64,000 nucleotides of DNA from Carnobacterium_B sp045617425. GTDB taxonomy: Bacteria; Bacillota; Bacilli; Lactobacillales; Carnobacteriaceae. Of this stretch, positions 17,478 through 24,815 are shown piece by piece. Made by a program: the position numbers and the translations under genes. The stretch covers positions 124,001-188,000 of the forward strand of contig NZ_JAZLIO010000003.1 in assembly GCF_045617425.1 (NCBI RefSeq). The letters run 5' to 3'. Position 1 is the first letter of the stretch, and the number at the start of each line of letters is the position of its first letter. The notes beneath the pieces were generated by a model. The model was not told the origin of the DNA. It saw only the letters and a program-made list of their open reading frames with translations, and made no database searches.

Positions 17478-17503
17478 TCTGTTTCTTGAGTAATTAAACT
17501 AGT

Positions 17504-17556
17504 GAAGAACTCCTTTAATCGACGTTGATTGTCTTGTCGTTAAAGGGGTTCTTTTT
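17504..17556 (+). terminator. Intrinsic terminator after the PTS gene
   Basis: AAGAACTCCTTTAA pairs with TTAAAGGGGTTCTT, flanking a TCGAC...GTCG inner region, then five T residues. Confidence 0.8.
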
Positions 17557-17738
17557 GTGTGTTAGGCAATAACCTTATAAGGTAGTAATTAAAAACAGTG
17601 AAAGCGACTAAATAGATTTAATAAATGTTTGTAAAAACAAGACAAACTATTGATTATTTAGGCAAAAACAGGTACGCTATTAAGGTGTGTAAACGTGTTT
17701 TCCTTGACAGTTGTTAAGCAAAGAAAGAAGGGTTACGA

Positions 17739-18083
17739 TTGGAAATTGAAAAAACAAATCAAATGAACGCCTTGTTCGATTTCTATGGCTCTTTATTGAC
17801 TGACAAACAAAAAAGTTATATGCAATTATATTATGCAGATGATTTTTCTCTGGGTGAGATTGCAGAAGAATTTGAAGTTAGTCGTCAAGCAATTTATGAT
17901 AACATCAGGCGAACTGAAAATAGCTTAATCGAATATGAAAAAAAGCTACACTTATTGGAAGATTTCAATACAACAAAAGCCGTCATAGAGGATATGTCAA
18001 GTTACATTAAAAGTCATTATCCAAAAGATGAGGTATTAAAACAGTTTATTGAGTTATTAAAAAAAGACAGAGATGAGAAATAA
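17739..18083 (+). CDS. ylxM: SRP-associated DNA-binding-like protein YlxM (UPF0122)
   Basis: A 114-residue helix-turn-helix protein of the UPF0122 family. The sigma-like HTH is in GEIAEEFEVSRQAIYDNIRR (about 47-66). In streptococci YlxM has been reported to bind SRP components and modulate GTPase cycling, fitting its place 17 bases before ffh. The start is TTG 17739: MEIEKTNQMNALFDFY aligns with the family N-terminus, whereas the next in-frame ATG (17763) would drop conserved residues. The ribosome binding site AAGAAGGG is adequate. The 259-base gap upstream has the PTS terminator and otherwise no clear promoter. Confidence 0.92.
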   Translation: MEIEKTNQMNALFDFYGSLLTDKQKSYMQLYYADDFSLGEIAEEFEVSRQAIYDNIRRTENSLIEYEKKLHLLEDFNTTKAVIEDMSSYIKSHYPKDEVLKQFIELLKKDRDEK

Positions 18084-18100
18084 AGGAATGGTGAAGTAGA

Positions 18101-19528
18101 ATGGCATTTGAAGGTTTAACTGAACGTCTCCAAAATGCGATGACAAAGATGCGTCGCAAAGGGAAAGTATCAGAAGCTGATGTAAAAGAAATGATGAGAG
18201 AAGTACGTTTAGCCTTATTAGAAGCTGACGTTAACTTTAAAGTTGTAAAAGATTTTGTTAAAACGGTGAGTGCTCGTGCAGTAGGTTCTGAAGTATTGGA
18301 TAGCCTTTCTCCTGGACAACAAGTAATTAAAATTGTTAATGAAGAATTGACTGAGTTGATGGGTGGAGAACAAGCTACGATTCAAACGTCACCTAAAGCT
18401 CCTACAGTTGTCATGATGGTTGGTTTGCAAGGGGCAGGTAAAACGACTACAGCTGGTAAATTAGCTAGCTATTTACGCAAAAACCAAAATAAACGACCTT
18501 TATTGATTGCTGCCGATATTTATCGTCCAGCAGCCATTCAACAATTAGAAACTATTGGTAAGCAATTAGACGTTCCTGTATTCTCTATGGGAGATCAAGT
18601 CAGTCCAGTTGAAATTGCAAGACAAGGGATCGAAAAAGCAAAAGCAGAACACTTAGATTTCGTGTTGATCGATACTGCTGGTCGTTTACAAATTGATGAA
18701 ACACTGATGCAAGAGTTAAGCGATATTAAAGAAACGACACAACCAACAGAAATTTTCTTAGTTGTTGATGCAATGACTGGTCAAGAAGCTGCAAATGTTG
18801 CTTCATCTTTTAATGAACAATTAGATATCACAGGTGTCATCTTAACGAAATTAGATGGAGATACTCGTGGAGGAGCAGCCCTTTCTATCCGTGCTGTCAC
18901 TGGTAAACCTATCAAATTTACAGGTTCTGGTGAAAAACTAGATGCTTTAGAACCTTTCTACCCAGAGCGTATGGCTAACCGTATTTTAGGTATGGGAGAT
19001 ATGTTAACTCTGATTGAAAAAGCTCAAGAAGATTTTGACGAAAAGAAATCAGAAGAAATGATGACAAAATTACGTGAAAATAGTTTTGACTTCAATGATT
19101 TCATTGAACAAATGGACCAAGTCAGCAATATGGGTCCGATGGAAGACATTTTAAAAATGATTCCAGGTATGAGCAATGTTCCAGGATTAGACAAACTTCA
19201 AATCGATCCAAAAGATACAGCTCGAATGAAAGCTATTGTTTTATCTATGACACCGCAAGAAAGAGAAAATCCTGATCTTTTATCTCAAAGCAGACGTCGT
19301 AGGATTGCTCGAGGATCAGCTCGTCCAATAGCTGAAGTCAATCGATTGATCAAGCAATTTAATGAATCGAAAAAAATGATGAGTCAAATGTCTAAAGGAA
19401 ATATGAACGGTATGGAAAATCTATTTGGACAAGGTGCAAAAGGCAAACTTGGAAAAATGGCTATGAATTCTATGGTTCGTAAAAACAAGAAAAAAATGAA
19501 GAAAAAGAATAAAAAAAGTCGTAAATGA
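18101..19528 (+). CDS. ffh: Signal recognition particle protein Ffh
   Basis: Binds 4.5S/scRNA and nascent signal peptides and pairs with FtsY. The 475-residue protein has the N domain (1-90), G domain with GLQGAGKTT (about 107), DTAGR (about 190) and TKLDGDTRGG (about 248), and a methionine-rich M domain (about 300-430) with the RNA-binding SRRRRIARGS. The C-terminal tail is very Lys-rich (KKKMKKKNKKSRK). ATG 18101 follows AGGAATGGTG. No SRP RNA gene is visible in the window. The 125-base gap to rpsP contains a hairpin. Confidence 0.97.
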   Translation: MAFEGLTERLQNAMTKMRRKGKVSEADVKEMMREVRLALLEADVNFKVVKDFVKTVSARAVGSEVLDSLSPGQQVIKIVNEELTELMGGEQATIQTSPKAPTVVMMVGLQGAGKTTTAGKLASYLRKNQNKRPLLIAADIYRPAAIQQLETIGKQLDVPVFSMGDQVSPVEIARQGIEKAKAEHLDFVLIDTAGRLQIDETLMQELSDIKETTQPTEIFLVVDAMTGQEAANVASSFNEQLDITGVILTKLDGDTRGGAALSIRAVTGKPIKFTGSGEKLDALEPFYPERMANRILGMGDMLTLIEKAQEDFDEKKSEEMMTKLRENSFDFNDFIEQMDQVSNMGPMEDILKMIPGMSNVPGLDKLQIDPKDTARMKAIVLSMTPQERENPDLLSQSRRRRIARGSARPIAEVNRLIKQFNESKKMMSQMSKGNMNGMENLFGQGAKGKLGKMAMNSMVRKNKKKMKKKNKKSRK

Positions 19529-19557
19529 TAGCTTGAGATAGTAAATAAGTACTTTGT

Positions 19558-19598
19558 AAAAAAAAAACAAGCTGTAAAGAAAAAACACTTTACAAGCT
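19558..19598 (-). terminator. Hairpin with minus-strand T tract between ffh and rpsP
   Basis: AAGCTGTAAAG (19569-19579) pairs with CTTTACAAGCT (19588-19598) with one bulge. Ten A residues precede it on the plus strand, so only on the minus strand does it read as hairpin plus T tract. It could stop antisense transcription into ffh or simply be a stem in the ffh-rpsP mRNA. Confidence 0.45.
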
Positions 19599-19653
19599 AT
19601 AAATAAACTGGTAAACTACTTATTGTGAGATAGTTAATGGAGGTGTAAGAAAT

Positions 19654-19926
19654 ATGGCAGTAAAAATTCGTTTAAAACGCATGGGATCTAAAAGAAATCC
19701 TTTTTACCGTATCGTAGTTGCAGATTCACGTTCTCCACGTGATGGACGTTTCATCGAAACTGTAGGAACATACAACCCAGTTGTTAATCCAGCAGAAGTA
19801 AAAGTGGACGAAGAAGCAGTATTAAAATGGTTAGCTAATGGTGCTCAACCTTCTGATACAATTCGTAACATCCTTTCAAAAGAAGGCATTATGAAAAAAT
19901 TCCATGAATCAAAAAACATTAAATAA
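19654..19926 (+). CDS. rpsP: 30S ribosomal protein S16
   Basis: Structural protein of the small subunit, 90 residues, with the family N-terminus MAVKIRLKRMGSKRNPFYRI and the following ADSRSPRDGRFIE. ATG 19654 follows GGAGGTG. It begins the rpsP-khpA-rimM-trmD group; khpA starts 14 bases after its stop. Confidence 0.97.
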   Translation: MAVKIRLKRMGSKRNPFYRIVVADSRSPRDGRFIETVGTYNPVVNPAEVKVDEEAVLKWLANGAQPSDTIRNILSKEGIMKKFHESKNIK

Positions 19927-19940
19927 AAAGGATGTTTTCT

Positions 19941-20183
19941 ATGGCTGACATAAAAGATTTAATTCTTACAGTTGTAAGTCCTCTTGTAAGTCATCCTGAT
20001 GAGTTGACAATTGATGTAGTAGAAACTGAAGAGTTTTTAGAATATCAATTGTTTGTTCACCCTGATGATGTTGGACGAGTAATTGGAAAAAAAGGTCGCG
20101 TAGCAAAAGCTATTCGTACAATTGTTTACAGTGTTAGAGTTCTTGGACCCAAACGTGTAAGATTAACAATTGCCAATAGCTAA
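19941..20183 (+). CDS. khpA: KH-domain RNA-binding protein KhpA (YlqC)
   Basis: An 80-residue single KH-domain protein with the nucleic-acid loop GRVIGKKGRVAKAIR (GKKG about residues 47-50). In streptococci KhpA pairs with KhpB/EloR and affects elongation and division; RNA binding is the established property. Two in-frame ATGs exist; 19941 is chosen because AAAAGGA ends 8 bases before it and MADIKDLILTVVSPLV is the family N-terminus, while ATG 19932 overlaps that ribosome binding site. It sits between rpsP and rimM as in most Firmicutes. Confidence 0.93.
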   Translation: MADIKDLILTVVSPLVSHPDELTIDVVETEEFLEYQLFVHPDDVGRVIGKKGRVAKAIRTIVYSVRVLGPKRVRLTIANS

Positions 20184-20192
20184 ATTCCGGAA

Positions 20193-20231
20193 AAGAAATC
20201 ATTTCTTCAATAAGAGATGGTTTCTTTTTTT
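20193..20231 (+). terminator. Intrinsic terminator after khpA
   Basis: AAGAAATCATTTCTT pairs with AAGAGATGGTTTCTT (G-U pairs) followed by T residues. It would attenuate transcription into rimM. Confidence 0.7.
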
Positions 20232-20303
20232 ATAAATGATTTTATAAGACGTCCAGCTAAATAGATACTTAAATGAAAAATTAATTGTAAATGAGGGAAC
20301 GCA

Positions 20304-20819
20304 ATGAAAACATTGTATAATGTAGGGAAAATTGTTAATACACAAGGGATAAAAGGGGAAGTTCGAGTTATTTCAAAAACTGATTTTCCCGAAGAAAGAT
20401 ACAAAAAAGGGTCTACGTTATCTTTATTTCAAGATGGCAAGTTAGTAACAGATTTAACTGTTGCAAGCCATCGTAAACACAAGAATTTTGATATCTTATC
20501 TTTTGAAAATCACCCAAATATCAATGATGTAGAAAAATACCGTGATGGCATATTGAAAGTTAGTGAAGATCGTTTAACAGAATTGCCAAAAAATGAATTC
20601 TATTTACATCAAATAGTAGGATTAACTGTACAGGATGAAGAAAAAAATATTATTGGTAAAATTAGCGAAGTAATGTCTCCAGGTGCTAATGACGTATGGG
20701 TAATTGAACGTCCCAAAAAGAAAGATCTCTTGATTCCGTATATTGAAGAGGTCGTATTAGAGGTTGATTTAGAAAAACAAATGGTAACGATTCATATGAT
20801 GGAAGGGCTAGATGATTAA
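20304..20819 (+). CDS. rimM: 16S rRNA processing protein RimM
   Basis: Assists maturation of the 30S head, binding S19. The 171-residue protein has an N-terminal domain starting YNVGKIVNTQGIKGEVRV and a C-terminal PRC-barrel with PGANDVWVIERP and LIPYIEEVVLEVD. ATG 20304 follows GAGGGAACG. Its stop codon overlaps the trmD start by one base, the usual rimM-trmD coupling. The terminator 70 bases upstream suggests a promoter of its own, which I cannot place. Confidence 0.95.
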   Translation: MKTLYNVGKIVNTQGIKGEVRVISKTDFPEERYKKGSTLSLFQDGKLVTDLTVASHRKHKNFDILSFENHPNINDVEKYRDGILKVSEDRLTELPKNEFYLHQIVGLTVQDEEKNIIGKISEVMSPGANDVWVIERPKKKDLLIPYIEEVVLEVDLEKQMVTIHMMEGLDD

Positions 20820-21568
20820 TGAAAATTGATATTTTGACATTGTTTCCACGAATGTTTCAAGGACCATTAACTGAATCCATTATTGGAAAAGCAATTGATA
20901 AAGACCTATTACAAGTAAATGTGATGAATTTTAGAGACTATACAGATAATAAGCACCAGAATGTAGATGATTATCCGTATGGCGGTGGTGCAGGAATGTT
21001 ATTAAAAGCGCAGCCTATTTTTGCTGCCATAGATGCAATTAATGAACAGGCGCCTGATACTAAAAAACGAGTGATCTTACTAGATCCTGCGGGTGTTCCG
21101 TTTACTCAAGCGGTAGCGGAAGAACTGGCAGAAGAAGAACATCTAGTTTTTATTTGTGGCCATTATGAAGGATATGATGAACGAATTCGGACATTGGTAA
21201 CGGATGAGATTTCGTTAGGGGATTACGTTTTAACAGGTGGAGAACTAGGTGCTATGGTGATGATTGACGCGACGGTACGCTTGTTACCTGAAGTTTTAGG
21301 AAACGATCAATCAGCTAAAACGGATTCTCATTCCACTGGGTTATTGGAGCATCCTCAATACACTAGACCTGCTGAGTACCGCGGAATGAAAGTTCCTGAT
21401 GTGATTATTAGTGGAAATCATAAAAAAATAAAAGAGTGGCAAGACAAAGAATCAATCAGACGTACGTTGGAAAGACGCCCTGATATGCTTGAAAACATTT
21501 TGTTATCAGCTGAACAACAAAAATATTTAGAAGAAATAAAAACAGAAGAAGCGACACTTAAAGAATAA
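20819..21568 (+). CDS. trmD: tRNA (guanine-N1)-methyltransferase TrmD
   Basis: Methylates G37 of tRNAs at N1, preventing frameshifting. A 249-residue knotted SPOUT enzyme: MKIDILTLFPRMF, PYGGGAGMLL (about 58), the SAM-binding CGHYEGYDERI (about 114) and GDYVLTGGELGAMVMIDA (about 138) are all present. ATG overlaps the rimM stop (TAATG), with GGAAGGG upstream. The rplS gene follows 168 bases later with its own promoter and leader. Confidence 0.97.
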   Translation: MKIDILTLFPRMFQGPLTESIIGKAIDKDLLQVNVMNFRDYTDNKHQNVDDYPYGGGAGMLLKAQPIFAAIDAINEQAPDTKKRVILLDPAGVPFTQAVAEELAEEEHLVFICGHYEGYDERIRTLVTDEISLGDYVLTGGELGAMVMIDATVRLLPEVLGNDQSAKTDSHSTGLLEHPQYTRPAEYRGMKVPDVIISGNHKKIKEWQDKESIRRTLERRPDMLENILLSAEQQKYLEEIKTEEATLKE

Positions 21569-21615
21569 AGAAACTCTAATTCCCGTTATTTTTTATTAAA
21601 AATAAGGAAAATTAC

Positions 21616-21644
21616 TTTACACCCTTTAGCGCATATGTTAGAAT
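21616..21644 (+). promoter_or_regulatory. Promoter of rplS
   Basis: TTTACA (21616-21621) and TAGAAT (21639-21644) with a 17-base spacer and a TGT extension before the -10. This is one of the best promoter matches in the window. Confidence 0.7.
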
Positions 21645-21650
21645 TATTTG

Positions 21651-21736
21651 GTGAGCGGGTAAAGCCTGCCATTAAAACGATGTTCCGCTGTATCCATATG
21701 TGATATATGAAGGTTTGTTGGAAGGAGAAAAACATA
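21651..21736 (+). promoter_or_regulatory. Candidate L19 leader (ribosomal protein autoregulatory RNA)
   Basis: The transcript from the promoter above would have an ~86-base leader. AGCGG (21654-21658) can pair with CCGCT (21685-21689), enclosing a small hairpin; CATAT and ATATG form a second hairpin at 21695-21709. L19 leaders are known before rplS in low-GC Gram-positives; the assignment here is by position and fold only. Confidence 0.5.
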
Positions 21737-22084
21737 ATGAGTAATTTAATTGAATCAATCACTAACGAACAATTACGTGAAGATATCCCAGCTTTCCGTC
21801 CAGGAGATACTGTACGTGTTCATGCTAAAATCGTTGAGGGTACTAGAGAACGTATCCAATTATTTGAAGGTGTTGTAATCAAACGCCGTGGTGCTGGAGT
21901 TAGCGAAACTTATACAGTTCGTAAAATTTCTAATGGAATTGGCGTTGAACGTACATTCCCATTACATTCACCACGTGTTGCTCAAATCGAAGTTGTTCGC
22001 TTTGGTAAAGTACGTCGTGCTAAATTGTACTACTTACGTGCATTACACGGTAAAGCAGCTCGTATTAAAGAAATCCGTCGTTAA
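21737..22084 (+). CDS. rplS: 50S ribosomal protein L19
   Basis: Large-subunit protein at the 30S-50S interface, 115 residues, with family segments FRPGDTVRVHAKIVEG, RIQLFEGVVIKRRGAG and the C-terminal RRAKLYYLRALHGKAARIKE. ATG 21737 follows AAGGAG; the longer frame from 21707 adds ten residues without a ribosome binding site and would run into the presumed leader. A strong terminator follows, so it is a monocistronic unit. Confidence 0.96.
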   Translation: MSNLIESITNEQLREDIPAFRPGDTVRVHAKIVEGTRERIQLFEGVVIKRRGAGVSETYTVRKISNGIGVERTFPLHSPRVAQIEVVRFGKVRRAKLYYLRALHGKAARIKEIRR

Positions 22085-22096
22085 GATGAATTTTTT

Positions 22097-22130
22097 AAGT
22101 TCTAACTCTTCTGAGTTAGAACTTTTTTTG
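22097..22130 (+). terminator. Intrinsic terminator after rplS
   Basis: Perfect AAGTTCTAACTC/GAGTTAGAACTT stem with TTCT loop and seven T residues. Confidence 0.95.
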
Positions 22131-22222
22131 TTTTCTTAAATACGCTGTTAATTATGAATAGAGTAGGTTATAATTGAAAATGAAAAAGCGATTAGAACTA
22201 AAAAAAAGTGGGGTATTGTAGA

Positions 22223-22654
22223 GTGAATAAAGCATTAGTAAACTTTGAAGCCATCTTAAAGGCAAAACATGTGCCTTTAGCTAAAAAAGAAATAAAAAAT
22301 GGACAAATTTTGTATAATGGTAAATTTAAATTAAATGATCAACAAGCTTTGCCATTTGGGGTTGTTTTTGATAATAAAGAAGAAGGTATCATTGATTTTC
22401 AAATTGTGTACCATAAACTAGCTTATGTAACAAACTTTGATGCAAAACAAAAAGTGTTAGAAGTTTTAAATGAATTAAATGAAATGAAAACAGGTTACTA
22501 CCGTGTTTGTCTTGCTGGAGATGGAGAAATTTATATGAGACTTCTTTCGCGTACAACAGAAGATGTGAGAGCTGCTTATGAAATGATGATCGTAGGATCA
22601 ACGATTGCTAAAAGTATTCTCCCTAAAATAGAAGAAGCTGTAGGAAAAAAATAG
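22223..22654 (+). CDS. Hypothetical protein, 143 residues
   Basis: Not recognised with confidence. The protein begins VNKALVNFEAILKAKHV and shows alternating strands and helices with no signal peptide or membrane segment; the N-terminal helix, central beta stretch (FGVVFDN, IIDFQIVYHKLAYV) and C-terminal helices resemble the YbjN/type III secretion chaperone-like fold, a tentative comparison. GTG 22223 is preferred to GTG 22208 because GTGGGG at 22208-22213 is its likely ribosome binding site. The next gene, an OsmC-family protein, starts 41 bases later, so the two may be co-transcribed. Cytoplasmic location is likely. Confidence 0.65.
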   Translation: MNKALVNFEAILKAKHVPLAKKEIKNGQILYNGKFKLNDQQALPFGVVFDNKEEGIIDFQIVYHKLAYVTNFDAKQKVLEVLNELNEMKTGYYRVCLAGDGEIYMRLLSRTTEDVRAAYEMMIVGSTIAKSILPKIEEAVGKK

Positions 22655-22695
22655 ATTTAATAGAATCGTTATCATGAAAAGAGAGTAGGGATTTC

Positions 22696-23118
22696 ATGAA
22701 AGAACGCAAACCTTTATTCCATACTGAGATAGTTAACGAAACAGGCGTGAATGGTCAAGCATTTGTAAAAAATGGCGGACTGAATGTTAAATTGTCCAGC
22801 CCTTTAAGTGATGAAAAAGGAACAAATCCTGAAGAATTACTTGGATTATCGTTTAGTACATGCCTCAATGCTACGATTCAGTCTTTGCTAAAAGCAAGAG
22901 GAAAAGAGAATGAAAGCCGCGTTGAAGTACATGTTGACTATATGCGTGAACCCAACGGAATCGGTTTTTTCTTTAATGTAGAAGCTTTTGCAAAAATTGA
23001 AGGGCTAGCTTTTGAAGAAAGCGAAAAAATCGTAGAAGAAGCTGAAAATCGTTGTCCGGTATCTAAATTATTGGCAGGAAGCCAAACAGTTTCTGTAACA
23101 GCAGTTGAACAGTTTTAG
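22696..23118 (+). CDS. OsmC/Ohr family peroxide-reducing protein
   Basis: A 140-residue OsmC-superfamily protein. These enzymes reduce organic hydroperoxides using two cysteines and an arginine. Both cysteines are present: Cys56 in SFSTCLNATI and Cys120 in NRCPVSKLL. The sequence is closer to the Ohr/OsmC organic hydroperoxide group than to YhfA-like proteins on the spacing of these cysteines, but I cannot separate Ohr from OsmC reliably. ATG follows GAGAGTAGGG. It ends at a bidirectional terminator facing yitK. No OhrR-type regulator gene is adjacent. Confidence 0.88.
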   Translation: MKERKPLFHTEIVNETGVNGQAFVKNGGLNVKLSSPLSDEKGTNPEELLGLSFSTCLNATIQSLLKARGKENESRVEVHVDYMREPNGIGFFFNVEAFAKIEGLAFEESEKIVEEAENRCPVSKLLAGSQTVSVTAVEQF

Positions 23119-23130
23119 ATAAAAACGCTG

Positions 23131-23166
23131 AAAAGACCTTCAAGTTTATATTTGAAGGTCTTTTGC
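23131..23166. terminator. Bidirectional terminator between the OsmC gene and yitK
   Basis: AAAAGACCTTCAA pairs with TTGAAGGTCTTTT with an 8-base loop; A-rich left and T-rich right flanks suit both convergent genes. Confidence 0.85.
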
Positions 23167-23192
23167 ATTTTACTCACTAAAAAAATGTTGAA

Positions 23193-23684
23193 TTATCTGT
23201 AATTGATAAATTGCAAATCAATTGGGAGATCTGTATCTCTTAATAGAGCAATAACTTGTTGTAGATCATCACGATTTTTACCAGTTACTCGTATTTGATC
23301 GTCTTGTATTTGAGTTTTAACTTTAATACCAGATTTTTTAATCAGTTGAGTAATCGTTTTTGCGTGTTCTTTATCGATTCCATTAATTAAGTCAGCGAAT
23401 TGACGGACATTCCCACCAAAAGCTTTTTCAGTTGAAGAATAATGTAGATTTCTAGTAGGAACACCTCTTTTAACTAATTTGTTAGACAATACGTCTTTTA
23501 CTTGCTCTAATTTGAAGTCATCATCTGAAATTAAAACCAATTTTTCTTTTTCTAATTTAATCTCGCTGATGGAGCCTTTAAAATCAAAACGGTTGGCGAT
23601 TTCTTTTGTTGCCAACTGGATGGAATTTTTTATCTCTTCCATATTCATTTCTGAAACGATATCAAAACTTGCTTCTTTTGCCAT
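23193..23684 (-). CDS. YajQ family nucleotide-binding protein (YitK-like)
   Basis: A 163-residue UPF0234/YajQ protein of two ferredoxin-like domains: MAKEASFDIVSEMNMEEIKN at the N-terminus, ANRFDFKGSISEIKLEK (about 31-47) and KVKTQIQDDQIRVTGKNRD near the C-terminus. Members bind nucleic acid or nucleotides; in Xanthomonas and Pseudomonas homologues bind cyclic di-GMP. ATG (minus strand) follows GGAGGAAAC. B. subtilis YitK is the orthologue, and the next genes here match yitT, yitU, yitV and yitW, so this cluster is conserved. Function in Firmicutes is unclear. Confidence 0.9.
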   Translation of the reverse strand: MAKEASFDIVSEMNMEEIKNSIQLATKEIANRFDFKGSISEIKLEKEKLVLISDDDFKLEQVKDVLSNKLVKRGVPTRNLHYSSTEKAFGGNVRQFADLINGIDKEHAKTITQLIKKSGIKVKTQIQDDQIRVTGKNRDDLQQVIALLRDTDLPIDLQFINYR

Positions 23685-23850
23685 AATTGTTTCCTCCTTC
23701 TACATTGTGCTCTTAAATTGTACCACAAAGACGTGTGTAGGAGAAGGAAACGGATACAAATGAGAGCGTAATGAATAAAAGTATTTTTTGCTTTCTTTAT
23801 AAAGGAAAACTTGTTATCCTTGTTTGATTAAGTAAGTAGGGAGTTGCAAA

Positions 23851-24747
23851 ATGACAAAATTAAAAACACCAAATTATTGGATCGAACATGCAAAAAAAAT
23901 CTTTTTTATTTTTTTTGCAGCCATTACAAACGCAATAGCTATGAATAACTTTTTAATTCCCTCTAATATTTATGCATCTGGAATTAATGGAGTATCGCAA
24001 TTATTAGCAGATATTCTAGGAAGCAGTTCAGGAATCGTCATTGATACAGGTATCCTGATTCTCGTATTTAATATTCCAATCGCAATACTTGGGTGGTTTA
24101 AAGTAGGGAAAAACTTTACGTTATATAGTTTTTTAACCTCTATCTTGATTTCATTTTTTATCATTCTCTTGCCGGTTAATCCATTAACAGCGGATCCTAT
24201 GATGAATGCTTTATTTGGAGGTATTATCAGTGGAGCCGGGATTGGATTTGCTTTGAAATATGGTTTTTCAACTGGTGGAATGGATATTATTTCAATGGTG
24301 TTAGCCAAAACAACGGGTAGGTCAATTGGAACCTTAACATTTGCCATGAATTTGCTGATTGTTTCGTCAGCCGGCTTCTTATACGGATGGGAATATGCGC
24401 TTTACACATTAGTATCGATTTATGTTATGACGAAAGTAATTGATACAATTCATACCAGTCATCAAAAAGTAACGGCAATGATCGTGACCAATGAACCAGA
24501 TGCTCTAGTAAAAGTCATCCACGAGAAATTAATCAGAGGAATCACCATTATACCTGCAAAAGGAGCTTATTCAGGAATGGATCGTTCTATTTTAATGGTG
24601 GTGATTACTCGTTATGAGATGTACGAACTAGAACAAGCGGTCAGGGAAGCAGATGCTTCAGCATTTGTTAATTTCATGGAAACAAATAAAGTATTAGGCG
24701 AATTTTGGAGTTCTGACCGACAAAAGGAATCTCAATTAAATAAATAA
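23851..24747 (+). CDS. yitT: YitT family membrane protein
   Basis: A 298-residue integral membrane protein: about five hydrophobic helices in residues 15-200 (DUF161), followed by a soluble C-terminal DUF2179 domain with TIIPAKGAYSGMDRSILMVV (about 230-249). Glycine-rich LFGGIISGAGIGFALKYGFS is typical. Function is unknown; transport is often supposed but not shown here. ATG follows TAGGGAG. A second family member is encoded at 59361. Co-location with yitU-, yitV- and yitW-like genes matches B. subtilis. Confidence 0.88.
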   Translation: MTKLKTPNYWIEHAKKIFFIFFAAITNAIAMNNFLIPSNIYASGINGVSQLLADILGSSSGIVIDTGILILVFNIPIAILGWFKVGKNFTLYSFLTSILISFFIILLPVNPLTADPMMNALFGGIISGAGIGFALKYGFSTGGMDIISMVLAKTTGRSIGTLTFAMNLLIVSSAGFLYGWEYALYTLVSIYVMTKVIDTIHTSHQKVTAMIVTNEPDALVKVIHEKLIRGITIIPAKGAYSGMDRSILMVVITRYEMYELEQAVREADASAFVNFMETNKVLGEFWSSDRQKESQLNK

Positions 24748-24750
24748 AGT

Positions 24751-24793
24751 AAGACAAGGAACCATTCCTAATGAATGACTCCTTGTCTTTTTT
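24751..24793 (+). terminator. Intrinsic terminator after yitT
   Basis: AAGACAAGGA pairs with TCCTTGTCTT followed by TTTT, loop of 19 bases; could also serve yitU on the minus strand less well. Confidence 0.75.
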
Positions 24794-24815
24794 ATACCTT
24801 AATTATGGAAAAAAA

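Noticed and set aside
17687..17701. cre-like TGTAAACG before ylxM
   Set aside because: Only the core matches; the outer consensus positions fail at three places, so it is not called as a CcpA site.
17704..17709. Perfect TTGACA upstream of ylxM
   Set aside because: No acceptable -10 at 16-19 bases downstream; the following sequence is the ribosome binding site region.
20325..20335. TATAAT in the first codons of rimM
   Set aside because: It is inside the coding sequence (TTGTATAATGTA) with no -35 and would produce a transcript without the start codon.
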